Positions 44,301 through 53,500 of a stretch of 64,000 nucleotides of DNA are shown here, in pieces. A program made the translations under genes and the position numbers. The stretch comes from Chrysoperla carnea (Eukaryota; Arthropoda; Insecta; Neuroptera; Chrysopidae). How positions within the stretch are numbered: position 1 is the stretch's first letter; each line of letters opens with the position of its first letter. The notes below the pieces were generated by a model. The model searched no databases. It was not told where the DNA came from and saw only the letters and a list, made by a program, of their open reading frames with translations. Where the stretch lies: contig NC_058339.1 in NCBI RefSeq assembly GCF_905475395.1, positions 6,952,001 through 7,016,000 on the forward strand. The letters are read 5' to 3'.

Positions 44301-45605
44301 AGCCAACTTAATCTAGTCATAGAGGGACATGATGCCAAGGAATATGTTAGCCCAAAATTTTTTTGAAATGCTTATTTTGGCTTAAAATTGTTATCTAGTA
44401 GCTATTTTTGGTCGCGGAATACGAATTCGATGTCGGATTACACGGATTCTTACATATCTTCTGAAATCGTGCCATTTTTGGCCAAGAATTTCACTTTTTT
44501 GGCACAAAAACAGCAAACTAAGTATTTATCGTGTAAATTGTGCTGTAAGTCTGTTTTTGGTCGCTGATTACGAATCAGATGTCAGATTACACGGTTTCTG
44601 TCAAGTCTTCCGAAAATTTGAACTAATACCTTGATATAATTGTGTAAATGTAAAATTTAGTATTTCCAACGTCAATTTTTAATATTTTTTTGTGCCGAAA
44701 AAATATTGTGTGTGCGTTATTTCGTGCTGCTTTTGCTTTGGATTCGTATTCAGCAACCAAAAATACCTACTAGATGACAATTTCAAGCCAAAATAAGCAT
44801 TAAAAAAAAATTTTAGGCTTCATATGCCCCCTTTTGAAGTCCAATGCCCCCCCTTTGACTAGGTTAAGTGGGCTGAATATTCCTTGGAGTCCTATAAACG
44901 TTACAAAATATTTCATGCCATACCCCCTTATCAAAGTTACATAAGCATAAATTTCTTTTTATGGAAAATTTTATGGCATCTGTTGTTCATATAATTGTAA
45001 AATATAACTAATTCTTATAAATTGTATGACGTTAAATGCGGGTAATTAAAAATTATGGAATTATATAAATATAGACATAACATTGTATTTAATTTTTTTT
45101 GTAGACAATTTTTTGGATCGTTTTGATATAAATCAATTTTATGATATGACAATGACCCATATTAATTTAACATTTAATAGTATATTATAAATTTTTAAAA
45201 CGGATATTTTTATTTCGATAAAATGCACTTTAGAACTTGTAAATAAAAAATTTTGTTTTAACTGGAAAAATCCAAAATTAGTGTATTTTGTAATATTTTC
45301 AAAAAAATTAATATTTGCGGATATCCTGGTTCTGTGGGCGTATTAATGCATACAGATTTTTAATTCGAAAATGATTAAAAGGTACCCTAAGGAGTATTTT
45401 ACACTCGGCTGTCAAGTTGAATAATATTAAAATATTCACATTTTTTGCCCCAAAAATCATGTCCCAAAATTTGAATGTTTATTACCATATTTTATGAAAT
45501 ATAGTTTATTTTTAAAAATTTACAATAATTTTCGTATTGACTTTTTTACAGTTTGTTCTGAATTTGAAGCGCAGTACTGGACATCAAAGTAATGACTCAT
45601 CTACG
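32340..45605 (+). CDS. Unidentified gene, first two coding exons (partial), spanning a 13.1-kb intron
   Basis: Exon 1 (32340-32411) runs ATG to AAACAG before a consensus GTAAAT donor and encodes 24 residues (MAPTSSTTIFPPQSY, then TSFNLFKKQ). Exon 2 (45552-45605) follows TTTTTTACAG, encodes 18 residues (FVLNLKRSTGHQSNDSST) and ends at GTAAGT. Both are phase 0, so the frame carries through. I do not recognise the protein; the two exons are low-complexity, Ser/Thr-rich and basic, typical of a cytoplasmic N-terminal tail. Further exons were not found up to 64 kb, so the gene probably extends beyond the window. The intron hosts an independent gene at 37236-38776. Confidence rests on splice-site quality and phase only. 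Confidence 0.5.
33508..33740 (+). repeat. Two local tandem duplications
   Basis: A unit of about 92 bp (GAGCTTTTG, GATCCGAAGA, AAAAAGTTTCACAGCAAGC) occurs at 33508 and, diverged, at 33600. Immediately after, TTATATGAGTTAGACTGTCA is repeated twice in tandem (33696-33736). Confidence 0.6.
33887..33898. repeat. Target-site duplication of the LINE, left copy
   Basis: GTCCATTCTAAT is identical to 34691-34702 and brackets the LINE fragment exactly. Confidence 0.7.
33899..34690 (-). mobile_element. 5'-truncated, decayed non-LTR retrotransposon (RNase H plus C-terminal zinc motif; I/R1/LOA-like)
   Basis: On the minus strand 34456-34680 encodes an RNase H segment (TVFQVELVAIMRCA and CTDSQAAL, carrying the catalytic Glu and Asp). 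It is followed after an in-frame TAG by IPGHSGWNGNERADKLAKLG, with the last catalytic Asp. The TAG sits where a Trp is normal (W-IPGHSG). A frameshift then leads to 34049-34318 with LLTGHDNLNKFQHQIGKR and a CDRCG...HFLCYCP zinc-binding motif typical of the C-terminus of these LINEs. The element starts abruptly inside RNase H and is bounded by 12-bp duplications, the mark of target-primed insertion with 5' truncation. It is inactive. Confidence 0.85.
34691..34702. repeat. Target-site duplication of the LINE, right copy
   Basis: GTCCATTCTAAT, identical to 33887-33898. Confidence 0.7.
35371..35780 (+). repeat. Repeat B in the 13.1-kb intron
   Basis: From AAGTGAAAACAAACAATTGA through AATGTTTCAAACAAAAGTTG and GACAGACAACCCGAAATGGA to CCAAAATTTTGTTCATAGTA. 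It lacks the last AAGCGTTACAAACTTGGG block. Confidence 0.75.
37236..38776 (+). CDS. Small predicted secreted protein (140 aa), two exons, nested in the 13.1-kb intron
   Basis: Exon 1 (37236-37272) encodes MKLIFLIFILSV and ends phase 1 at a GTAAGA donor. Exon 2 (38391-38776) follows TAAATAAAG and continues in phase (G, then VCFTSGAFCG). Together they form a signal peptide of about 19-22 residues split by the intron, as is common in insect secreted-protein genes. The mature part is hydrophilic: a basic VRRRPK start, RNRWVYQLPRKG, an acidic DDDEEEYCEIEE run and a C-terminal HAGAKRLVVAA. There are four cysteines in all. RRR, PRKG and AKR could be prohormone-convertase sites, so a neuropeptide-like precursor is one possibility, but no known peptide is recognised. 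AATAAA at 38797-38802 gives it its own 3' end. Confidence 0.65.
37566..37831. repeat. GC-richer two-copy tandem repeat (period 133 bp) in the intron of the nested gene
   Basis: TTTCCCGAGAACTCGAGG starts at 37566 and again at 37699. Both copies continue with GAACCGTTTATC, GGGCACCT, GAGACCAAT and CTGTCACGATATTCGTGTTC. It has higher GC than anything around it and contains short palindromes (CACGATATTCGTG). Confidence 0.8.
38085..38175 (+). repeat. Relic of the GAAGTCGGTT dispersed repeat
   Basis: GGAATTGACAATCTCCACCT followed by TTTTTTGAAGTCGGTTAAAC matches the end of the repeat at 31271-31595. Confidence 0.45.
38797..38802 (+). terminator. Candidate polyadenylation signal of the nested secreted-protein gene
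   Basis: AATAAA lies 21 bp after the stop codon at 38774-38776. Confidence 0.5.
39048..39155 (+). repeat. Tandem duplication, 54-bp unit
   Basis: TTTACGATATTTTTAGAGCA with TTACATTTACG and a closing TGTCTAG or TGCCTAG occurs at 39048 and 39102. Confidence 0.7.
40482..40876. mobile_element. pogo/Tigger-like MITE with internal motif repeats
   Basis: Ends CAGTCAAACCTGG and CCAGGTTTGACTG are perfect inverted repeats, the classic pogo/Tigger type, preceded by TA (TG on the right, probably mutated). The interior is a series of degenerate copies of the motif ACCTCTATAAGAGAGAA in direct orientation. It is non-coding, about 395 bp. Confidence 0.8.
42286..42682. mobile_element. MITE A (397 bp), copy 2
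   Basis: Reverse orientation relative to the copy at 7179. It starts TTCGCACCGTGTGTGAG and ends CATGACTACGCACACAACGAA, with TA on both sides. It is colinear with the other copies over its full length. Confidence 0.85.
43308..43531 (-). mobile_element. tRNA-derived SINE
   Basis: On the minus strand the 5' head carries pol III box A (TGGTCGAGCGGTCTAAGG) and box B (GGGTTCGAATCC, 43449-43460) with class II (Leu/Ser-like) spacing. A body and a tail (GGAGGTTAAACCCCATTATT) follow. The head no longer folds into a proper acceptor stem. The tail recurs at 26084-26115, which supports a SINE rather than a tRNA gene. Confidence 0.75.
44237..44940. mobile_element. Foldback element with about 190-bp terminal inverted repeats and internal direct repeats
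   Basis: Outer ends start GTAAC on both strands. The left arm (TTTATAGGACCTCAAGAAAT, ATTCAGCCAACTTAATCTAG, AATGCTTATTTTGGCTTAAA, ATCTAGTAGCTATTTTTGGT) is matched in inverse by 44740-44940. Inside, TTTTTGGTCGCGGAATACGA to about 44470 is repeated directly at about 44553-44622 (TTTTTGGTCGCTGATTACGA, GATGTCAGATTACACGG). No open frame. The family is not recognised. Confidence 0.8.
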
Positions 45606-46009
45606 GTAAGTACTCAATAATTACTACTCAATAATTATAATTTGTATATGATAATGAATTCAGAGTGTGCTCAGCTCGACTTGGCTTATCGTACCAATAT
45701 GTGCACATGCTTTAATGCGGACATCTTTATCTTTAATTTATTGTTTAAATGTCTGTTACTCTTTGGTACTACATCTTACCCCATTGTTTATTATCTAAGT
45801 AGTACTATTCAATATTACAAAATAAATAATATTATAATTATAAAATAAGTACTTCTGTTCTGTGTTGTTTTCTAAAATTAGATGAAATGAGAACATATAT
45901 CTTTAGATGGTCTTGTCAAGGTATTTAAAAAAATTTCAAACTTGCAGAGTAGTTCGTCTATTTTAATTAAAATTTATAATATTTATCGTTCCATAACCTG
46001 ACTACAGTT

Positions 46010-46815
46010 CTATAGAGTTTTATCGAAATTGGAGTTGAAAAAATTTTTCTATTACATGCAATTTTTTTAGGCGAACTCATTTGAAAAAATCGAGAATAAC
46101 GCAAAAAATAATTTTGTTTAGGACTATGATGAAACCCAGTACATGGGCTAATTTTGACCCAAAAAGTATAAAAATCAGGTTAATTTAATGATTGGATGCA
46201 GAGTTTCTGAGATATCGCAATATTTGGATCGATTTTAGGCCGTATCTTAAAAACTATTTGACTAGTCAACAAATGCACCCGATTTTTGTACTTTTTGGGT
46301 CAAAATTACCTTATATACCTACTGAGTTTTACCGAAATTGGAGGTAAAAAAAATTTTTCGATTTTTTGCAATTTTTTTAAGGGGTACCCCTTTGTAAAAA
46401 TCGAGCAAAACCCAAAAAAAAATTATGTTTTGGAATTTGATGAAAATTGGTGGAGGGGGTAATTTTGATCCAAAAAGTATAAAAATCCGGTTAATTTAAT
46501 GATTGAATGCCGAGTTTCTGAGATATCGCAATGTTTGGATCGATTTTAGTCCGTATCTCAAAAACTATTCGACCAGTCAACAAATCCACCCTATTTTTGT
46601 ACTTTTTGGGTCAAAATTACCTTATATACTGAGTTTTATCGAAATTGGAGATAAAAAAATTTTTCGATTTTTTGAAATTTTTTTAAGGGGTACCCTTTGT
46701 AAAAATCGAGAAAAACGCAAAAAAAATTTTGTTTTGGAATTTGATGAAACTCGGTGGGTGGGATAATTTTGATCCAAAAAGTATAAAAATCAGGTTAATT
46801 TAATGATTAGACCTA
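46010..46815 (+). repeat. Repeat C tandem array (about 2.6 units), opposite orientation to the 29-kb array
   Basis: AAAAAGTATAAAAATC followed by GGTTAATTTAATGATTG recurs at about 46161, 46472 and 46775, giving periods of about 311 and 303 bp. Cores read AAGGGGTACCCCTTTG. Open frames inside (for example 46503-46766) are repeat-derived. Confidence 0.85.
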
Positions 46816-47571
46816 TAGGAAGCTGAAATGTCAGCGAGTATCATGGACATAACTTCATTTTCACAAAAGTTAGAATAATTAAAAATCCATAAAATTGTGA
46901 ACAAAAGGAGGATAAGTGAGGGCTATAACGTGATAGTCTTTGTTTTAAAAAGTAGAAATTGCCCAGAAAAGCGGGCGGGTTCTGCTAATAGATTTTTTAT
47001 ATATTAATGGAAATATTTAGCGAATATCTCGATTTATAATTTATGCAAATAGCCTGATATTTTAAATTCTGTTAAGGTGCTAATAATATTTATATTTATT
47101 TTGACAAATCATAATATTTTTAATTTAAATGTTTGTTTATTTAATTTAATCAGTATTGTCTACATTCTACATCGAACATTTATACCACAAATACTAGTAG
47201 TATACGAATACTCACTCATTCTTGTCAATATTTACTTATCATCTAAAAAAAACTACTATTTACATTTTCATCTTAATTGCGAATCGCGAACGACTCTTAT
47301 TTCAACCGAACAGCACTTTCATAAAATAATTGCAAAATGCAAACTTTTTTTTTTTTGTATTTTTAAATTTAAGTTTGTGGAAAAAAGTTGCCAGAGACCT
47401 GATGGAAGAAGTTATTCGACTAAATTTAGCTTTTTTTGATTTCGTATCCAAAGGGTAACTAACGAGACCCCATTTCTAAGACTCCATTGTCTGTCTGCCA
47501 TCATGATTGAGCTGTATCTCGCAATCGTTAAATAGTTGTTTTGACGATAGTGTAAATAACGAATGCCGCTA

Positions 47572-47948
47572 TTCGTTCCGTGCGTGAGTTTCGTTTCCAT
47601 GGTAACGATACACTACTTTAATTATAGAATTGTATGGATGCATATATAATTGTATGGATTGCATTTAAGATTTACATTGAAAATTTAATATTATTGTCTC
47701 ACAAATTTAAATAAATAATTATGATAATTTACATTTGAAAAATAATATTTGTGCAATTTGATTTCTTAATTTCACAATTTTTAATGCATTCAGTTTAATT
47801 AATTCGTGTTTTTCAATAATTTTAATTTGACATTTCTATACCATTAACATGTAAAGAATTGCGAATTAGTCATAATAGCCTCCATTAACGCCACTGGAAG
47901 CGCTGGCATCGATTTTATTGTCCCTACCATGACTACGCACACAACAAA
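47572..47948. mobile_element. MITE A, copy 3 (about 377 bp, internally deleted)
   Basis: Same orientation as the 42.3-kb copy: TTCGTTCCGTGCGTGAG to CATGACTACGCACACAACAAA, flanked by TA. It is about 20 bp shorter, with losses near the GGAGGC motif and before CACTGGAAGC. Confidence 0.8.
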
Positions 47949-48811
47949 TAACAACAAATAGCAACAAAAATTATAAAAATTAGAAATTAATAACGGAAAA
48001 TCGGAAAAATGAGTTTTAAAGATCCCGCACGATTAGATAGGATTATTGCTTTCTTTTATATTAACGTATTACTATTTCGCTTCCAAAAATCCGTCATTTT
48101 GATTTGTTTTTTCAAACACCAATCTAAGAACACTTGCGTTTTTGAGACAAATATAATGATATCTTAAATGTTGAAATCTATTGAGCCGTTTGGAAGATGC
48201 GAGGTAATAAAGAAATTTACAAACAAATATACATACATAGATACATGCATACATACAAGATACGCTCGAAAAACAGAACCACTCCTTGGTAGTCGGGTAA
48301 TTAATTTTATCAAGTGGTCATAGTGTCCGACAAATTCCCTATACAGCGTTTTTCAGAGCGATAGTTTAAATATGGCGTTATCGTGCTCAAAAGGAAATCT
48401 CTCACAAAGTTTCAAGTATGTATTGATCATTTAATAAAAAGATTGTTGTCCCGCGGACTATTTTCTTACTAGAAGTATTTTTTTTTATCCATCTATTGAT
48501 TTGAAAATGAATTTTTTATTGTCTAACATCCACACAAAATTCTCTTTCTTAGAAAAACGATGATTTTAGTCTAAAGATCAAAATTTTATGAATTAACGAA
48601 TGAAGATCTTACTAATTCTTAAACGATTTTAATATGGCATGTATTCTAGGAAATTGTTTAAGGTAAATATATTTTTATTAATGAAATTGTAAGAATTGTT
48701 TTAAATGAGAGCTAAGCGCTTTTACTGAGAATTGAGATTTAATAATATTTACACAAATTATTATTTAATAAATGACTATTACGTTCATTCATAATTTGAT
48801 ATATTTTTGTA

Positions 48812-49025
48812 TCATGTATATATGAAATATATCAAGGTATACTAAGTTTTGTCCCAAGTTTGTAACGCATAAAAATGTTGATGCTACGAATAAAATTTTG
48901 GCATAGGTGTTCATAAAATCCCGTAGTTGCTCCATTTTCAGTTTTCTGCCCGTCTGTCGACACGATAACTCAAAAACGAATGAGGTATCAAGTTGGGAAG
49001 AGATTCAAGCTGAGAAGACATATTA
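48812..49025 (-). repeat. Repeat B, right half, reverse orientation
   Basis: Contains AGGTATACTAAGTTTTGTCC, CAAGTTTGTAACGCATAAAA and CGATAACTCAAAAACG, the reverse complement of the 3' part of repeat B. Confidence 0.7.
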
Positions 49026-49107
49026 AGCTGAATACTCTTGATTTTAGTGTGAGATTCTTTCTACTTTTGGAAAAACATTTAGTACTTTATGGGTTGAACA
49101 AAATCAT

Positions 49108-49240
49108 GTATACTCTAACTCAAAATAAATGGAAAAGTTAAATCATTCTAAGTATTATTACTATACGTAGATATCATCTACGGATAGTAACAACACTTAG
49201 AATGATTTAACTTTTCCATTTATTTTGAGTTAGAGTATAC
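49108..49240. mobile_element. Near-perfect palindromic MITE (133 bp)
   Basis: GTATACTCTAACTCAAAATA, then AATGGAAAAGTTAAATCATT, is mirrored exactly by AATGATTTAACTTTTCCATT, then TATTTTGAGTTAGAGTATAC. The centre near 49172 is ATATCATCTACG against CGTAGATATC. Both arms are about 64 bp, so nearly the whole element is a hairpin. Confidence 0.85.
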
Positions 49241-49395
49241 ATTTAAAAGTTTAATAATAAATAAATCCATTCAACCATGATAAGATTAAAAAGCCAATCC
49301 GGAATTGTAATAAAGAGAAAACCCATCAAATAGATCGACCATCATCTATATTGTGCGAGCACCCGTTATGTGCTAACAAACAAGCGGTTTTGGGT

Positions 49396-49405
49396 GTGTG
49401 TATAA

Positions 49406-49440
<35 letters not shown>
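49396..49440. repeat. GT dinucleotide microsatellite
   Basis: About 15 uninterrupted GT units (49410-49439), preceded by a shorter imperfect GT run. Open frames reading poly-Cys-Val or His-Thr across it are artefacts. Confidence 0.9.
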
Positions 49441-49442
<2 letters not shown>

Positions 49443-49974
49443 CATTGCAAAGGGGGTGTGCGAGGGGGCACTTTCAACACTTGCCTCACGGAGGTCACAA
49501 TTGACGTCAATGCGCGCTCTAATCACGTGGTTGTAAATATATCATATTATACTACATATTATGTACAATAAATATTTAAATGTGTAAGAAAGAGATGGAA
49601 AATAAAGATACATACTTTGATTATTATAATTTTTTATATTTTTTTTCAAAAATTGAAGTTTCATGTTGATATATTGTATGTGGTGTATATCTCTTGTTTA
49701 TTTGTGTGCGAAACAAGAAATATGAAATCTTAAAATCAAGCTAGTCAGATTCAGATTACAATAGTACCTATGCAAATTTTATTGTTAGGAGTGTATAGCT
49801 AGGTAATCAAACTCCTAGGGCCGTAACGAGGGTATATAGAGGGACCGGTGGCAAGTATTTTGGTTGCGCCTTATATATATCGGGATCGGCTCTAATGATT
49901 TTGATGAAAATTCGTATATTGATAGTATTTAACATAAAAGGGCAAAATGAGGGAGAGATGCCATCAAAATGTAT

Positions 49975-50480
49975 TGAGAGGTATCAAAAAGTAATATATT
50001 TCAAATTTTGATAAATTAAGTATGAATCCTACTAAATTTGGGTCCTAATTTTCAAATTTGTTATCAAAATTACGCTAGCTTTAATAGGTTTCAAGAATGT
50101 GGAGTCCTGGTCCCAGAATTAAGCATATAAGTGATAGCTAGTGAAAAATTGACATCACAGTTGAAAAGAATGACCTAAAATTAGTGGGTTTCAAAAAAAA
50201 TTCCATTAAAATCGGATCAAATTTGCCTGTGTTGTCAAAAAATCGAATTTTTTAACTTTATGACGTCATCAAAATCAAAAAAATTTAATTTTGGTCTATC
50301 ACATCCAAATTTTATCCAATTTTGATAAACGAAGTATGTAATCCTACTAAATTTGGGTCATACTTTTCAAATTTGAGATCAAAATTACGCTAGCTTTAAT
50401 AGATTTTAAGAATGTGGAGTCCTGGTCCCGTAATTATGCACATTAGTGATAGGTAGGGAAAAATTGACACGACAATCACC
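49975..50480 (+). repeat. Repeat D, two tandem units
   Basis: TCCTACTAAATTTGGGTC, ATCAAAATTACGCTAGCTTT and AATGTGGAGTCCTGGTCCC occur at about 50027-50119 and again at 50342-50430, a period of about 315 bp. It matches the reverse complement of 28935-29215. Confidence 0.75.
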
Positions 50481-50884
50481 TTTTTCTCTAGACTGTGATT
50501 GTGACAAACCCTGTAAAGTATGTCTGGTTAAATTTGAATAAGATTCTATTTAATAATATGGTTGTAACAAACAAACAAAACATATATTATAAATGTTATT
50601 ATGAAATTTAATACGTTTTGATAATCATCTGAATGATGTTATCCTTAAAATTGTTATATAATTTACATATTATTATTATTTATTTCATTTTACAATGAAA
50701 TAAATATATTATATATCTTTGTGGTATAAGCAGCGTATATGCAGGGTATTGACCATTGGCGGTTTTACTTTTACAAGCGTTTGTCAATTTTTAAAAGAAT
50801 CTATCATTGCGAAAAATTACATTTTATAATTAATATACTTTAACTATAAATTTTTTATTATAAGAAAATCTTTCTATAGATCAT

Positions 50885-51295
50885 TAAATTAATCATTAAT
50901 TTAATCTGATTTTTATACTTTTTGGATCAAAATTACCCCACCCACTGAGTTTCATCAAATTCCAAAACAAATTTTTTTTTCCGATTTTATCGATTTTTAC
51001 AAAGGGGTACCCCTTAATAAAATTGTAAAAAATCGAAAACAATTTGTTATCTCCAATTTCGATAAAACTGAGTACATAAGGTAATTTTGACCCAAAAAGT
51101 GTAAAAATCGGGTGCTTTTGTTGACTGGTCGAATAGTTTTTGAGATACGGACTAAAATCGATCCAAATATTGCCATATCTCAGAAACTCTACATCCAATC
51201 ATTAAATTAACCGGATTTTTATGCTTTTTGGATCAAAATTACCCCACCCCACCGAGTTCTATCAAAATCTAAAACAAAATTTTCTAACTTCAAAA
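50885..51295 (-). repeat. Repeat C, about 1.3 units
   Basis: Orientation as at 29.2 kb: AAAGGGGTACCCCTTAATAA core, AAGGTAATTTTGACCCAAAA, ATCGATCCAAATATTGCCAT. It lies 400 bp from repeat D, as D and C also adjoin at 29.2 kb. Confidence 0.8.
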
Positions 51296-51636
51296 TTGGG
51301 GGAGTAATTTCCGAAAATCCTTTCTTAGTGCACACTTAAGTAACTTAAGGAACATTTGTACAAATTTTCCGAACTATGCATACGCTACATACCAAAATTT
51401 TTAACATATATATATTTTAGTGTGAAAATGATATTTTTTTTTGATAATAAATTTTATGCAATATCAAATAACTTGATGAAATTTTTATTAAAATTAATTA
51501 ATCACTTTAAATATAAAAATGGATAATAAAAAGGTCATAAATATCAAATGAAAATAAATGTAAATTACTATTATTTTTAGAATTTTATTTTTATATCATA
51601 CGAGCAAGTACATTCTTTTATTACATTGTGTTGTGG

Positions 51637-51995
51637 GTAAGTGAAAACAAACAATTCACTGAATTAATTGTTGAAATACCATGTATAGACAGTGTTGATT
51701 ACTGTGTCAAAAATGTTTCAAACAAAAGTTGTTTATTTTTTTATAAGGAACATTTTTTACATTTAAACTATTGTTCTATTTCAAACAGTTTACAATATGG
51801 ATCCTACGAATCCAAGACTCAATACTCATGACCTATGTTGCTCATTTACGAACTTGACTTCACTTTTTACGTCCTCAGCATCCTATAAAAAGTTTACCTT
51901 GATATCTCTTTTCGTTTTTGAGTAATCGTGAAGACAGACGGACAGACAGATAGATGAGACAGACAGACAACCGAAAATGGACTAATTAGGTGACA
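51637..51995 (+). repeat. Repeat B, copy with an internal deletion
   Basis: AAGTGAAAACAAACAATTCA, GTTTCAAACAAAAGTTG, ACATTTAAACTATTGTTC and a duplicated CAGACAGA run before AACCGAAAATGGACTAATTA. It lacks the segment between TGTGTCA and AAAATG that other copies have. Confidence 0.7.
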
Positions 51996-52339
51996 AATGT
52001 AGTGTCAGTCACATATGAAATCATACCCTGCCTCTAGAATTTATAAATTTCTAATCAAATGTCCAACTATGTACTATAGGAGCTAAAAACACATTCGTAT
52101 AATTTAGGTGCTAGTCTTGGTTGCTCTTAAATCTTGTTTGCTCTTGTTTCGGTATCACAGTAATTCACTTCTATTTGTTGCACGAAAAACAGTGCAAAAG
52201 ATAGTGCCAATCACATGAATAAAAAAAGCGAAAATATTCTCCATTTGTTTTCTTTAGCAATGAGAAGTCCTTACGGTTTCTGTCCTTTTTTAGAATAAAA
52301 GATAACTTGGCCCTTTTTTTAAGTGGCTTTTTAAACAAA

Positions 52340-52480
52340 TCTCTATATATTATAAATGCGAAAGTAAGCATGTTTGTTTGTTTGTTTGTTTGTTACGCTT
52401 TTACGCTAAATCTAGCGAATGGTTTTTAATGAAACTGTACTGCAATATAGCTCATACTTCAGAATAACACTTGAAATATA
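52340..52480 (+). repeat. Dispersed arthropod-type repeat with GTTT run
   Basis: CTATATATTATAAATGCGAA, then AGTAAGCATG and a (GTTT)n run, then GTTACGCTTTTACGCTAAA. Sequences of this form are common in arthropod genomes; the family is not assigned. Confidence 0.45.
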
Positions 52481-52508
52481 ATTTATAAAGATATATTAAT
52501 AAACAATT

Positions 52509-52594
52509 TAATTTGACATTACCATAAATTACAGATTTCTGTAAAAGTAGTCATTTGACATTACCATAAATTACAGAATTCTGTAAAAATAGTC
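52509..52594 (+). repeat. Tandem duplication, about 44-bp unit
   Basis: TTGACATTACCATAAATTAC followed by AGATTTCTGTAAAAGTAGTC is repeated directly with two or three changes. Confidence 0.75.
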
Positions 52595-53443
52595 AATATA
52601 AAATATTTCACGGCCATCTTTTCTGATATACTCAATAAATAATTACGACTATTATACATTTAAAAAAATAGAAAACCATACATATATTTTACCTGTGTAA
52701 AACAATCCTTACCATTATTTCGAGTGTTATAGAAAGGGGATAAGCGAGCGTATTAGTGAGATAAAATTAATTATGACAACTAAGTAAATATTATTGTGAA
52801 GTACCTACACACTAGTTCAATCGAAACAGAAAAAAATCATTGAACTATGAACAATAAAATTCATTGTTTTTAATGAGAGTGTAAGTATAATTTAGTGTAT
52901 TACTTTTAAATTAAAAAATGAGCAATATTATTAAAAAGTTTGTCATGATTGTTCATTATTTATTTATAATTTATATTTTTAAAACTGTTGTTTATAATTT
53001 ATAGTTTATTGTGTATTCTATATATTTTCCGTTTATTTCTGTTACATCTCCTTACACTTACTTACACCATTTGGTAATGACGTCAATTGTGAGACAGTCA
53101 TTGGCCTGTTTAACATACATTAATTATATTATCTACATTTTTATTACCATTTATGTTCGATGTCCGTCCAAAAATAACATTTATGAAATTTTGCACTCAT
53201 TGACACTTTTAATCGGCATATTAAGAACTAAATTCCACCAAAATTCCAGTTAATTTAACCGAAAGCCACTACCAACAAGAATTTTACATTCATTTTTGGT
53301 GCCTCTGATGTAAGGTCCGTTTTTTGCTAGGTACGGCAGTTAAGTTTGTCAAGTAGATAAATTGTAGCGAATTATTCTTTATTTATAGTATGACCAGTTT
53401 GAAATCACTTTCCAAGCCAAATTTTTTACAAGCTGAGAATAAC

Positions 53444-53500
53444 GTTAGCTAATTAGCTGCGAGATAATCACCTGTAAAGTTCGTGATTTCCCCATTCTAA
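53444..53500 (+). repeat. Short dispersed repeat, related to 54250-54300
   Basis: GTTAGCTAATTAGCTGCGAG followed by ATAATCACCTGTAAAGTTCG closely matches GTTAGCTAATTAGTTGCGAG at about 54252. Beyond about 45 bp the two diverge. Confidence 0.5.

Larger units (their letters stand above)
38803..45551. other. Right part of the 13.1-kb intron
   Basis: No exon supported. It contains a 54-bp tandem duplication (39048-39155), a pogo-like TIR element (40482-40876), MITE A (42286-42682), a SINE (43308-43531) and a large foldback element (44237-44940). The stretch 41280-41750 is unassigned. Confidence 0.45.

Noticed and set aside
47077..47439. 120-codon open frame rich in Ile, Leu, Phe
   Set aside because: Low-complexity AT-rich translation without a family signature; it ends beside MITE A.
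49326..49536. Frames with poly-Cys-Val or poly-His-Thr
   Set aside because: They read through a GT microsatellite.
53011..53253. 80-codon frame with membrane-like composition
   Set aside because: Ile/Tyr-rich composition is expected from AT-rich DNA; no start context or splice sites support it.
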